Below are positions 54,531 to 64,000 of a stretch of 64,000 nt of DNA, piece after piece. The stretch covers positions 868,001-932,000 of the forward strand of contig NZ_CP015412.1 in the NCBI RefSeq assembly GCF_001750165.1. Direction: 5' to 3'. A program made the translations under genes and the position numbers. The notes under the pieces are model-generated. The model saw nothing but the letters and a program-made list of their open reading frames with translations. It was not told the origin of the DNA and searched no databases. The DNA is from Pseudoalteromonas luteoviolacea (GTDB taxonomy: Bacteria; Pseudomonadota; Gammaproteobacteria; Enterobacterales; Alteromonadaceae). Numbering within the stretch: position 1 is the first letter of the stretch; every line of letters starts with the position of its first letter.

Positions 54531-56170
54531 ATGACAAGTACAGCTCCCACTAGCGTCAATGAGCAAGGCGCTTATCGCGAATTGGTGTTTGAAGGCTATG
54601 CCAGTGACTCAGAGCAAGTCTCATTGATGATCAAAGATTACAGCGAAGATCAGGCTAAAACCGGTTTTTATAAAATTCCACTGGGCTTTGCCAACACCAC
54701 ACAAAACAATAACAACGCCGATGTTGAGTTGGTGTACATTTACCCCTTGTGTGAGTGCACCCCAGATGGCGCCGCTGAGCGCAAACTAACGAACTTAAGA
54801 CCATGATATTTATACATTTATGTGGACGGTCACTTATGGCGCGAGCTGGAAGTCACAGAGCACGAAGAAGAAGACATTTCTTATTTTAAAGATGTGAACC
54901 TCGCGTACCAAAAAGGCCCGCAAGCGTGGCGCATTGATGAGCATGGTCAAGTTGGTGAGCGCGTGGCAACGGGTGAGCAGCTTAAGCAAGTTTTGGTGCC
55001 CAATAAATTATATGGCCAGCCATGCCGAGTAGAAATTGCATTCAGTGAAACCCAGTGGTGCTGGCGACAAATTGAAGCCTTTGGTGGCATGAGCGAAAAT
55101 GATCCGCGCTTAAACTATGGCCCAAGCGTAAAGCCGGGCACCAATGATGACGCCGCCAGCGAGCGCCGTAGCCAACGTATGCAAGTGCTTGATAAATTAG
55201 GTAACTATGCACAAGGCTACAGCAATGATGAGGCGCCGCAGCACATCCCGCTGCCGCGTATGCCAAAAAATGGCTTGCACCGCCCGGTATTAAAAGACCC
55301 AATCGGCGTGGCCCGTTACCTTGCCGCTGAAATCGTCTCAGAGCGTAAAAACATCCAGCAATTATCGATGGAGTCTATCAAAGGCGCGCCCCTCACCCCA
55401 GATGATTTTGAAGACTTTGCACCAGAGCAAAAAAACATTTCTAAACATGTGCTGGCGACCACCATTCAGTCGCAGTTTTTTGCGTTTCCCAATACCACCC
55501 AGCAAAAAGTGGACCTTGGCATGTCGGTCTCTGAGCATGAGCAAGACATGGCACAAAACTACAAAAGCTGGGTGCGCGCTGGTTTTTCAAAGTATGAGTT
55601 TAGACGCTACTTAAAGACCGAACAGGCACTGACCTCTGCCCGCGCCATCAATGTGCAAAAATCATTTGGCTTTGACCATATCACCCGCGAAGACGAGCCA
55701 ATGAGCTTTTATCAAGCGGTGAAGGACTATGGCTATTATGAAGATGTAAGACGCAACTTTATGTATGAGCTGATAAGCGATGTCACCGCGCCTTACACCG
55801 ATCTCACCAAAACCTTAATTGAAAGCTTTTTAGTACATGACTCAGATTTTAGGGCTGCCAAGCAAATAGACGAAGAGGACATGGGCCAAGAGCTGATGTT
55901 AAAAGTGCTGGGCACGCACCCCTTAGATACTGAAAACGCAGCCAACAGCTTAAAACTGACGGCACTGATGTACCCGAAAAAGACCGGTACTGCATTGAGC
56001 GATTATGAGTGCGCACGCAGAGAAAGCAGCGACCCATTCGATACGGTTTTTTCAGTTGAATTACAGCAACAAATTCAGCAAGACATAGACGAAGGCTTAA
56101 TGTCTGGCGAGCAGCGCGAATTTTGGCGCCGTGCCTCGCAAATGATTTGGGGGGTGCTGGCGATTAGTTT
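54531..56170 (+). repeat. Effector 5' repeat, unit 2 of 3
   Basis: Near-identical to 46859-48498 and 60270-61909; the identity with unit 1 ends sharply at 56170, while identity with copy 3 continues through most of the C-terminal half. Confidence 0.9.
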
Positions 56171-58349
56171 TTCAGTTCCCACTAGTTACTATGCAATGGG
56201 AGGTGCTGGTGCGGATATAAAAGCCAGTGCTAAAAATCGCAATGAGTTAGAGCAGCAGCTAAAAGACCAAACACAAGAGCTGGAGCGTGAAATAAACAGC
56301 TTGGAGCAAAATATTGCCAGTAAAAACAAGCAAATTAGTGAGCAAGAGCGGGTGAGAGCTCAAGTCTATGCGGAGATGAAAAAAATAGCGGGTGCTGACC
56401 CCAAAGCCGTCGAGTCTCAAAATGAGTTTTTAAAGCAGCAAATACAAGCTCGTATTGAAGAGCTTGAAGCCCATAAGCGCAATCATGCACGGGCGAAATC
56501 ACAATTAATTAAATCTCGTCAAGGTCTTAAAAATCTAGAGGCGCATTTCGAGTACTTTACCACAATGCAGTTTCATACTATCGAAAAGCCCATGAGCTTA
56601 TATGACAGGTTTCAGCATTTGGCCAGTGTGCTCACAGGAGATTTACTGGAAGAAGTTGATATTGACGTTAATGACTATTACAACGGAAAGTTACCAGACG
56701 GTAAGTTACCGCTTAATTTTCAAGACAAAGCAAAACGGGCACAAGTGCAGCTAGAAAAACTCGCGCGAGCAACCGAAGAATTTGATGATGAATATCATAA
56801 ATCAAATCAAAGCGTTGCTGAGGCAGATTTAGTGATAGACGACCAACATACAGTAAAAAGTCGACTTGACCACATCATCACGTTAGATGGTTCGTTAGAT
56901 GAAGTACTTAGGCTCATCGATAAAAACCAAGTAGAGGCCCGGGTAGGCATAAAGCGATTGCAAAAAACTATGCTGATGATAGATGAAAGTGCGATTTCAG
57001 ACCTTTATAGAGAAAGGAAGGCTGATAGGGAAGCACTAAGCGAGACTTTAAAAGATAAGTTAGAAGCTGACTGGCACTTAGAAGGCTTAGATCACGAGAA
57101 TGAAGCGTTAAATAATATGGCCAGTAAACGCATTAGCCCAGAGGTATTTAATCGCGCACTCAATGGCACCTTGGCCTTTGTCAGTATTTTTGAGGTGATC
57201 AATGCGTTTAAAGTATTGACAGACAAAAACGCCAGTGGGCTGAGTAAAACTTCGGCTGTGTTAGATTTGTTTGACATTGGAATTAATGTTGGCCTTAACA
57301 TAGTCGAGAGAAGAGCAGGCCTACCTTCACCTAAGCAATGTTATGCTTTGCTCAGAAATAAACCTGTGCCACCGAGTGCGCTTTCAAAGCGGTTTTGGTG
57401 GATGTCGCAAATGAAGGCCAAAGCTGTTTTCGTTTTAGCAGGTAATGTGTTTACATTTTTGGCTGGCGCTGTCAGTACTTATGTGTCTTTTTATGAGATG
57501 AGTAAGGCAATGCGCCGGGGAGATAACGCGCAGTTCATTGGTCATGGCTTGATGATGCTTGGCTTCGCTGGCATGACGACCTCTGCTGCACTGGGTGTTG
57601 GGGTACTTACGATTAAAGCCTTACAGACAGCGGCCATTGCTGCCTGTATATCTGGGCTGGCTATTTTTGGTTTGGTTCTTTTATTGATAGGCGCAGGAGT
57701 TGTGTGGGCATTTGCTGAAAAGCCCATTGAAGGGTGGTTGGAAGCATGTCATTGGGGGAATGGACGTACACGCTTTAAAGATGACGAAAGCAACGACTCA
57801 ACAGCTAGGGCGTCGCAATGGAAAGACAAACCAGAGTTGGCTTTATTAGATTTATACAGTGCTTTATATGGACCTAAATTAGAGATAGCCAATGACCCAA
57901 GGATGCAATATGTGCGCTACAAATTTTACGCGCCAATGGTACACCCCATTAACGGCGCAAGGGTAAAGCTGATGTGGCGTCGAACGACTGGGCCTGATAA
58001 GGAATTTAAAATACTCACTTATCATCAATTGAGTAAGTTAATGTCAAAAATCACGCTATTTCCTGCGCGAAAAGGTTGGCATTTTGATGTGAGTTATTAC
58101 CGTATAAGGCAGGTTTTAGGGCTGCCTTATAACAGCAGTATTGAGCTCAAGGGAGAATACAAAGTATATCCGCAAGGGGAAGGCGCCAAATTGGTTGAGG
58201 GAACTGAAACAGAGTTTATGCTGCCGTCGTATGTCAAACGCCAAGCAGAATCATTTTGGAAGTCTTTTTTTGGTGAGGGCGAGTATGAGCAGACCCAAGG
58301 CGGCCTTTATCTACAAGAGGTGTTTTTACGTCCGCCAGGTCGTTACTGA
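54531..58349 (+). pseudogene. VasX-like effector copy 2, stop at codon 92
   Basis: Full-length homologue of copy 1 (1272 codons), but codon 92, Gly in the other two copies, is TGA at 54804-54806. Two adjacent bases differ (CCCGGA becomes CCATGA). The upstream fragment is 91 residues; the frame is then open from 54807 to 58349, with a GTG at 54822 that could in principle restart. The first 546 codons otherwise equal copies 1 and 3. The C-terminal half is a different allele: coiled coil (LEREINSLEQNIASKN), three TM-like segments (about 960-1060) and an EGWLEACHWG tail. The break truncates just at the VasX N-terminal motif, so delivery of any restarted product is doubtful. Confidence 0.8.
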
Positions 58350-58364
58350 GGAAGGAGTTACTAG

Positions 58365-59309
58365 ATGAAAACCGAACAGCAAAGTGAACAAAATTCAGAA
58401 AAGTTGATTTTGGAGCTACGAGAGCGGTATAAAAAAAGAAAAGCAGAAGCGACAGGTGAAAGAAAAAAATTTTATGATGAGATAGAAAAAAAGAGTGACA
58501 ACGAAGATAAATATATTAAACAAGGAAAATACTTCGAATCGTTAAGTAAGGATCATCTACATCACCAAAGTTACGAGGAGCGTTTAGCAAAGGCTGTTGA
58601 GCTTAATGGTTGTGATTTTAAAAAATCGACCTTCAAAAATGAAGCATTTGTTTCTCGGGAGCACACAGATATAGATCATTATATCGGCTGGTGCGATGGG
58701 CAAGTGGTTGGTATAAGAAGAGCCCCAGGAATTTGGTTAGTATGTCTATTAATTGGGTGTATCTTGTTCATATGTGGTGGCGCCGCGTTGCTCTTTGGTA
58801 TTACATCAGGTCCTATTTGGTTGATTATTTTTACGCCTTTAGTTATTGCAGGGCCTTGGTTTGCGGATCAAGTATTATGGAAAAACCTAGATTGGTTAGA
58901 CAAGATAGAGTTTAACCGCCATACAGGACTGGTTCGCACATCCCATACTTTATTAAGGCGGCCTTTTTATATCCCCATAGAGGATATTGAGTTGTGCCAA
59001 GGCCCAGTTGTAAAAAATGCCCGTGGAAGTGGTGAGATACCCACAGGTAGTCTCGTACTCACAAAATATCCAGCGAAGTTTTGGTGGCGCCCGTCTCTTG
59101 TTATTTTAGGAGGTATGGAAAAAGATCATTGGACAGCCATTATAAAGTTTATGGATATTAGTCAACCAATACATATGAATGTCCAAGAAAGTATTGAAGA
59201 ACACTTTAAGAAAGATAACAACGCCATGGGCACAGGCCCGTTTCCTGAATCAATGAAAAAATATTTGGATGCAGAGGATAAGCAGATAAACCGATTTGAG
59301 GTTTGGTAG
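58365..59309 (+). CDS. Putative immunity protein, paralogue 5 (two-TM, intact)
   Basis: 314 residues, with GGAAGGAG before the ATG and 15 bases after effector copy 2. The N-terminus has a Lys/Glu-rich helix, HLHHQSYEERLAKAVELNGC and REHTDIDHYIGWCDGQ. Two TM segments follow (about 127-150 and 152-172), then DKIEFNRHTGLVRTSHTLL, an altered central motif GSGEIPTGSLVLTKYP, and the tail NAMGTGPFPESMKKYLD. It combines features of both subtypes: the N-terminus is closer to paralogues 1 and 4 and the middle to 2, 3 and 6, which suggests a recombinant. It directly follows effector copy 2 and is its likely cognate partner (inference). Confidence 0.7.
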   Translation: MKTEQQSEQNSEKLILELRERYKKRKAEATGERKKFYDEIEKKSDNEDKYIKQGKYFESLSKDHLHHQSYEERLAKAVELNGCDFKKSTFKNEAFVSREHTDIDHYIGWCDGQVVGIRRAPGIWLVCLLIGCILFICGGAALLFGITSGPIWLIIFTPLVIAGPWFADQVLWKNLDWLDKIEFNRHTGLVRTSHTLLRRPFYIPIEDIELCQGPVVKNARGSGEIPTGSLVLTKYPAKFWWRPSLVILGGMEKDHWTAIIKFMDISQPIHMNVQESIEEHFKKDNNAMGTGPFPESMKKYLDAEDKQINRFEVW

Positions 59310-60178
59310 CAAATAACGGAGATTTACAAATTTAAGGATGAAGATGAGTCAAGAAGTATTAACAGAAGAGGAAATTAGAGAGCAGCAGCTGGAAGCAATG
59401 CGCTTGAGAAGTAGCAATGTTTCAAAATACACAGATTTAGGCTTTTATTATTTAGATTTATCAAAAGAGTATTTGCATCATAGTAACTATGAAGACCGTT
59501 TGGCTATGGCTGCAAAACTTAATGGTTGTGGATTTAAAGTAGCAAAACCCTTCAAAAGACCATTTAGTAATAGAGAACATACTGATGAATTCCATCATAT
59601 TGGCGATTGTGATGGACAAGTGGTGGCTTTGCGCAGAGCACCCGGCATTTGGCTTTTTTGTTTTTGGACTAATTACAGGGCCCGCTTGGTGGATTCTGGC
59701 AGGTATAGCATTATTTATTATCGGCCCTTGGTTGACTTATAAGTTATGGAAAAAGTTGGATTGGTTAGACAAGATTGAGTTTAACCGTCATACCGGGCTT
59801 GTGCGTACCTCACATACTCTATTGCGACGGCCATTTTATGTTCCGATTGAAGACGTTGAAATGTGCGAAGGGCCAATCATTCAAGCGGCGAGAGGTGGAG
59901 GTGAGATGGGAACGGGTGGCTTAGTATTGACTAAGTACCCAGCAAAGTTTTGGTGGCGCCCAACCATTGCCACTTTTGGGGGGATGGAAAAAGATCATTG
60001 GACAGCTATTTTGAAGTTTATGGATATCAATGAGCCGATACATGAAGACGTACATGAATCAATAGAAAAGCATTATAAAAAAAATAAAAACGCCATGGGC
60101 ACAGGCCCGTTTCCTGAAGTGATGAAAAAGTATATTGATCCAGAAGACAAGCAAGTAAGCCGCTGGAAGGTATGGTAG
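59310..60178 (+). repeat. Repeat of 51650-52518 (leader plus paralogue 2/6)
   Basis: The 34-base leader beginning CAAATAACGGAGATTTAC is identical at 51650 and 59310, and the following gene remnant is nearly identical to its end. The sequence then diverges: paralogue 3 follows the first copy, while the 91-bp spacer follows the second. Confidence 0.88.
59344..60178 (+). pseudogene. Frameshifted immunity paralogue 6 (same 47-bp deletion)
   Basis: Nearly identical to 51684-52518, including the upstream 34 bases and the missing 47 bases in the first TM. The frame ends at 59742 and continues in the +1 frame to 60178. Differences between the two copies are scattered substitutions, for example GGGS versus GGGG in the RGGxEMGTGG motif. 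Because both carry the same lesion, the lesion predates the duplication. Confidence 0.8.
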
Positions 60179-60269
60179 TTAGAAACCGTAAAAATACACT
60201 TCAACTAAAGTAGAAGCTTTTTGAATGAAAAAGCACCAGTAGTATTTTATAGATCAAGGAAAAGATCGG
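60179..60269 (+). repeat. 91-bp spacer repeat, unit 2
   Basis: Identical to 54440-54530, including the small stem, possible promoter and effector ribosome binding site. It follows paralogue 6 here and paralogue 4 in the first unit, so the crossover lies in the conserved 3' end of the immunity-like genes. Confidence 0.88.
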
Positions 60270-61909
60270 ATGACAAGTACAGCTCCCACTAGCGTCAATG
60301 AGCAAGGCGCTTATCGCGAATTGGTGTTTGAAGGCTATGCCAGTGACTCAGAGCAAGTCTCATTGATGATCAAAGATTACAGCGAAGATCAGGCCAAAAC
60401 CGGTTTTTATAAAATTCCACTGGGCTTTGCCAACACCACACAAAATAATAACAACGCCGATGTTGAGCTGGTGTACATTTACCCCTTGTGTGAGTGCACG
60501 CCAGATGGCGCCGCTGAGCGCAAACTAACGAACTTAAGACCCGGATATTTATACATTTATGTGGACGGTCACTTATGGCGCGAGCTGGAAGTCACAGAGC
60601 ACGAAGAAGAAGACATTTCTTATTTTAAAGATGTGAACCTCGCGTACCAAAAAGGCCCGCAAGCGTGGCGCATTGATGAGCATGGTCAAGTTGGTGAGCG
60701 CGTGGCAACGGGTGAGCAGCTTAAGCAAGTTTTGGTGCCCAATAAATTGTATGGTCAGCCATGCCGAGTAGAAATTGCATTCAGTGAAACTCAGTGGTGC
60801 TGGCGGCAAATTGAAGCCTTTGGTGGCATGAGCGAAAACGATCCGCGCTTAAACTATGGACCAAGCGTAAAGCCGGGCACCAATGATGACGCCGCCAGCG
60901 AGCGCCGTAGCCAACGTATGCAAGTGCTTGATAAATTAGGTAACTATGCACAAGGCTACAGCAATGATGAGGCGCCACAGCACATCCCACTACCGCGTAT
61001 GCCAAAAAATGGCCTGCACCGCCCAGTATTAAAAGACCCAATAGGCGTGGCCCGTTACCTTGCCGCTGAAATCGTCTCAGAGCGTAAAAACATCCAGCAA
61101 TTGTCGATGGAGTCTATCAAAGGTGCGCCCCTCACCACCGATGATTTTGAAGACTTTGCACCAGAGCAAAAAAACATTTCTAAACATGTGCTGGCGACCA
61201 CCATTCAGTCGCAGTTTTTTGCGTTTCCCAATACCACCCAGCAAAAAGTGGACCTTGGCATGTCGGTCTCTGAGCATGAGCAAGACATGGCACAAAACTA
61301 CAAAAGTTGGGTGCGCGCTGGTTTTTCAAAGTATGAGTTTAGACGCTACTTAAAGACCGAACAGGCACTGACCTCTGCCCGCGCCATCAATGTGCAGAAG
61401 TCATTTGGCTTTGACCATATCACCCGCGAAGAAGAACCAATGAGTTTTTACCAAGCGGTGAAGGACTATGGCTATTACGAAGATGTAAGACGCAACTTTG
61501 TATATGAGCTGATAAGCGATGTCACCGCGCCTTACACTGATCTCACCAAAACCTTAATTGAAAGCTTTTTAGTACATGACTCAGATTTTACGGCTGCCAA
61601 GCAAATCGACGATGAGGACATGGGCCAAGAGCTGATGTTAAAAGTACTAGGCACGCATCCCCTAGATACTGAAAACGCAGCCAACAGTTTAAAGCTGACC
61701 GCGCTGATGTACCCGAAAAAGACCGGCACTGCATTGAGCGATTATGAGTGCGCACGCAGAGAAAGCAGTGACCCATTTGATACGGTTTTTTCAGTTGAAT
61801 TACAGCAACAAATTCAGCAAGACATAGACGAAGGCTTAATGTCTGGCGAGCAGCGCGAATTTTGGCGCCGTGCCTCGCAAATGATTTGGGGGGTGCTGGC
61901 GATTAGTTT
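60270..61909 (+). repeat. Effector 5' repeat, unit 3 of 3
   Basis: Near-identical to 46859-48498 and 54531-56170, with scattered single-base differences. Confidence 0.9.
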
Positions 61910-64000
61910 TTCAGTTCCCACTAGTTACTATGCAATGGGAGGCGCTGGTGCGGATATAAAAGCCAGTGCTAAAAATCGTAATGAGTTAGAGCAGCAGCTA
62001 AAAGACCAAACGCAGGAGCTGGAGCGTGAAATAAACAGCTTGGAGCAAAATATTGCCAGTAAAAACAAGCAAATTAGCGAGCAAGAGAGGGTGCGAGCTC
62101 AAGTCTATGCGGAGATGAAAAAAGTAGCAGGGGCTGACCCCAAAGCCGTCGAGTCTCAAAATGAGTTTTTAAAGCAGCAAATACAAGCTCGTATTGAAGA
62201 GCTTGAAGCCCATAAGCGCAATCATGCACGGGCGAAATCACAATTAATTAAATCTCGTCAAGGTCTTAAAAATCTAGAGGCGCATTTCGAGTACTTTACC
62301 ACAATGCAGTTTCATACTATCGAAAAGCCCATGAGCTTATATGACAGGTTTCAGCATTTGGCCAGTGTGCTCACAGGAGATTTACTGGAAGAAGTTGATA
62401 TTGACGTTAATGACTATTACAACGGAAAGTTACCAGACGGTAAGTTACCGCTTAATTTTCAAGACAAAGCAAAACGGGCACAAGTGCAGCTAGAAAAACT
62501 CGCGCGAGCAACCGAAGAATTTGATGATGAATATCATAAATCAAATCAAAGCGTTGCTGAGGCAGATTTAGTGATAGACGACCAACATACAGTAAAAAGT
62601 CGACTTGACCACATCATCACGTTAGATGGTTCGTTAGATGAAGTACTTAGGCTCATCGATAAAAACCAAGTAGAGGCCCGGGTAGGCATAAAGCGATTGC
62701 AAAAAACTATGCTGATGATAGATGAAAATGCGATTTCTGATTTACATTTGAAGAAGAAAAGTCAGGAAGGTTTATTGAAAAATAAAAAGGCCAGTGAGCT
62801 AAAAGGCCTTTGGAATATTGAGGGTCTAGAGCATGAAAATGCGGCATTGAATCAGATGGCGAGTAAACGCATTAACCCAGAGGCATTTAATCGCGCACTC
62901 AATGGCACCTTGGCCTTTGTGAGTATTTTTGAGGTAGTCAACGCATTTAAAGTGCTGACAGATAAAAACGCCAGTGGGTTGAGTACAACTTCGGCGGTGT
63001 TAGATTTGCTTGATGTCAGCCTAAACGTTGGCCTTAATATTTTGGAACGACGAGCAGGGTTACCCTCACCCAAGCAATGTTATGCTCTGCTCAGAAACAA
63101 GCCTGTACCACCAAGTGCGCTTTCAAAGCGGTTTTGGTGGATGTCTCAAATGACAGCGAAAGCGGTATTTGTTTTGTCAGCGAATGTTGCAACATTTTTG
63201 GCCGGCGCTGTCAGTACTTATGTGTCTTTTTATGAGATGAGTAAGGCAATGCGACGGGGAGATAATGCGCAGTTTATTGGTCATGGCCTGATGATGCTTG
63301 GCTTTGCTGGCATGACGACCTCTGCTGCACTGGGTATTGGGGTACTTACGATTAAAGCATTACAGACAGCGGCCATTGCTGCTTGTATATCTGGGTTGGC
63401 TATTTTTGGTTTGGTTCTTTTATTGATAGGCGCGGGGGTTGTGTGGGTATTTGCTGAAAAGCCCATTGAAGGGTGGTTAGAAGCATGTCATTGGGGGAAT
63501 GGACGTACACGCTTTAAAGATGATGAAAGCAACGACTCTACTGCTAGGGCATCGCAATGGAAGGACAAACCTGAGTTGGCTTTATTAGATTTATACAGCG
63601 CCTTGTATGGACCCAAATTAGAGATAGCCAATGACCCAAGGATGCAATATGTGCGTTACAAATTTTACGCGCCAATGGTACACCCCATTAACGGCGCAAG
63701 GGTAAAGCTGATGTGGCGGCGAACGACAGGGCCTGATAAGGAGTTTAAAGTACTCACTTATCATCAATTGAGTAAGTTAATGTCAAAAATTACGCTATTT
63801 CCTGCGCGAAAAGGTTGGCATTTTGATGTGAGTTATCACCGCTTAAGGCAGGTTTTAGGGCTGCCTTATAACAGCAGTATTGAGCTCAAGGGAGAATACA
63901 AAGTATATCCGCAAGGGGAAGGCGCTAAATTGGTTAAGGGGACTGAAACAGAGTTTATGCTGCCGTCGTATGTAAAACGCCAAGCAGAGTCATTCTGGGA
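60270..64000 (+). CDS. VasX-like effector copy 3 (partial, cut by window edge)
   Basis: Open from the ATG at 60270 to the window end, 1243 codons, so about 29 codons are missing if it matches copy 2. No stop or frameshift was found. Codon 92 is Gly, as in copy 1. The N-terminal 546 codons equal the other copies; the C-terminal half is close to copy 2 except for a replaced block at about 62728-62860 (residues about 820-864). It keeps the coiled coil, TM cluster at about 960-1060 and EGWLEACHWG tail. Together with copy 1 it is one of two intact toxins in the window. Confidence 0.82.
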   Translation, partial: MTSTAPTSVNEQGAYRELVFEGYASDSEQVSLMIKDYSEDQAKTGFYKIPLGFANTTQNNNNADVELVYIYPLCECTPDGAAERKLTNLRPGYLYIYVDGHLWRELEVTEHEEEDISYFKDVNLAYQKGPQAWRIDEHGQVGERVATGEQLKQVLVPNKLYGQPCRVEIAFSETQWCWRQIEAFGGMSENDPRLNYGPSVKPGTNDDAASERRSQRMQVLDKLGNYAQGYSNDEAPQHIPLPRMPKNGLHRPVLKDPIGVARYLAAEIVSERKNIQQLSMESIKGAPLTTDDFEDFAPEQKNISKHVLATTIQSQFFAFPNTTQQKVDLGMSVSEHEQDMAQNYKSWVRAGFSKYEFRRYLKTEQALTSARAINVQKSFGFDHITREEEPMSFYQAVKDYGYYEDVRRNFVYELISDVTAPYTDLTKTLIESFLVHDSDFTAAKQIDDEDMGQELMLKVLGTHPLDTENAANSLKLTALMYPKKTGTALSDYECARRESSDPFDTVFSVELQQQIQQDIDEGLMSGEQREFWRRASQMIWGVLAISFSVPTSYYAMGGAGADIKASAKNRNELEQQLKDQTQELEREINSLEQNIASKNKQISEQERVRAQVYAEMKKVAGADPKAVESQNEFLKQQIQARIEELEAHKRNHARAKSQLIKSRQGLKNLEAHFEYFTTMQFHTIEKPMSLYDRFQHLASVLTGDLLEEVDIDVNDYYNGKLPDGKLPLNFQDKAKRAQVQLEKLARATEEFDDEYHKSNQSVAEADLVIDDQHTVKSRLDHIITLDGSLDEVLRLIDKNQVEARVGIKRLQKTMLMIDENAISDLHLKKKSQEGLLKNKKASELKGLWNIEGLEHENAALNQMASKRINPEAFNRALNGTLAFVSIFEVVNAFKVLTDKNASGLSTTSAVLDLLDVSLNVGLNILERRAGLPSPKQCYALLRNKPVPPSALSKRFWWMSQMTAKAVFVLSANVATFLAGAVSTYVSFYEMSKAMRRGDNAQFIGHGLMMLGFAGMTTSAALGIGVLTIKALQTAAIAACISGLAIFGLVLLLIGAGVVWVFAEKPIEGWLEACHWGNGRTRFKDDESNDSTARASQWKDKPELALLDLYSALYGPKLEIANDPRMQYVRYKFYAPMVHPINGARVKLMWRRTTGPDKEFKVLTYHQLSKLMSKITLFPARKGWHFDVSYHRLRQVLGLPYNSSIELKGEYKVYPQGEGAKLVKGTETEFMLPSYVKRQAESFW

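Noticed and set aside
54804..54806. Selenocysteine at the TGA of effector copy 2
   Set aside because: The other two copies have Gly (GGA), not Cys or TGA, and no selenocysteine insertion element is apparent.
46859..64000. Composite transposon or insertion sequence explaining the repeats
   Set aside because: No transposase, terminal inverted repeats or target duplications were seen; the breakpoints lie inside homologous genes, which points to recombination.

Overview
The window looks like chromosome of a marine gammaproteobacterium of the Alteromonadales, most likely Pseudoalteromonas or a close relative. This rests on the moderate-to-low GC, the gene repertoire (FHS-type sugar permease with ROK kinase, fasciclin lipoprotein, sigma-54 controlled MacB-like efflux operon, BLUF photoreceptor) and the style of the proteins. 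It is an inference; no rRNA, tRNA or phylogenetic marker is present. I saw no CRISPR array, transposase or integrase.

Layout. (1) 1-8.6 kb is ordinary accessory chromosome: a YbaK-type tRNA deacylase, a sugar permease plus ROK kinase pair behind a structured leader, a minus-strand fasciclin lipoprotein with an unusual inserted domain, a quinone reductase-like flavoprotein with a small NTF2-like secreted protein, and two paralogous AidA/PixA-type proteins. (2) 8.9-16.3 kb is a self-contained regulated export operon: membrane-fusion protein, ABC ATPase, two FtsX-like permeases, an NtrC-family response regulator and its histidine kinase. It is preceded by a well-spaced -24/-12 sigma-54 promoter and a cluster of palindromes that look like the enhancer of the operon's own regulator. 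(3) 16.3-18.6 kb holds a hybrid-type soluble histidine kinase divergent from a BLUF blue-light sensor. (4) 18.7-46.9 kb is a complete type VI secretion system (T6SS). A divergent vgrG is followed by tssJKLM-tagF-tssABC, then two small unknown envelope genes, hcp as its own unit with a structured leader and a strong terminator, then tssEFGH-vgrG. A cargo-loading block follows: a small spike-like protein, a TIGR02270/HEAT-like protein, a DUF2169 adaptor, a ketosynthase-like protein and a PAAR-like DUF4150 protein.

(5) 46.9-64 kb is the most unusual part. Three tandem copies of a ~1270-residue VasX/BTH_I2691-like membrane-active T6SS effector are separated by six paralogous two-TM proteins that I interpret as immunity proteins. 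The effector N-terminus (~546 codons) is almost identical in all three copies, then switches abruptly to a divergent C-terminal half carrying coiled coil and transmembrane segments. The second effector has a stop at codon 92. Two immunity-like genes share the same 47-bp frameshifting deletion. A third is shifted by contraction of a T8 run to T7. Identical spacers show recent duplication by recombination. The third effector runs off the right edge.

How it works together (inference): the T6SS baseplate, sheath and membrane complex fire an Hcp tube topped by VgrG and the DUF4150 tip. DUF2169 and its neighbours load the VasX-like toxin, whose gene is translationally coupled to the tip gene. The downstream array expands and diversifies toxin and immunity specificities. 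PpkA/PppA/Fha and a VasH-type activator are not in the window although TagF is.
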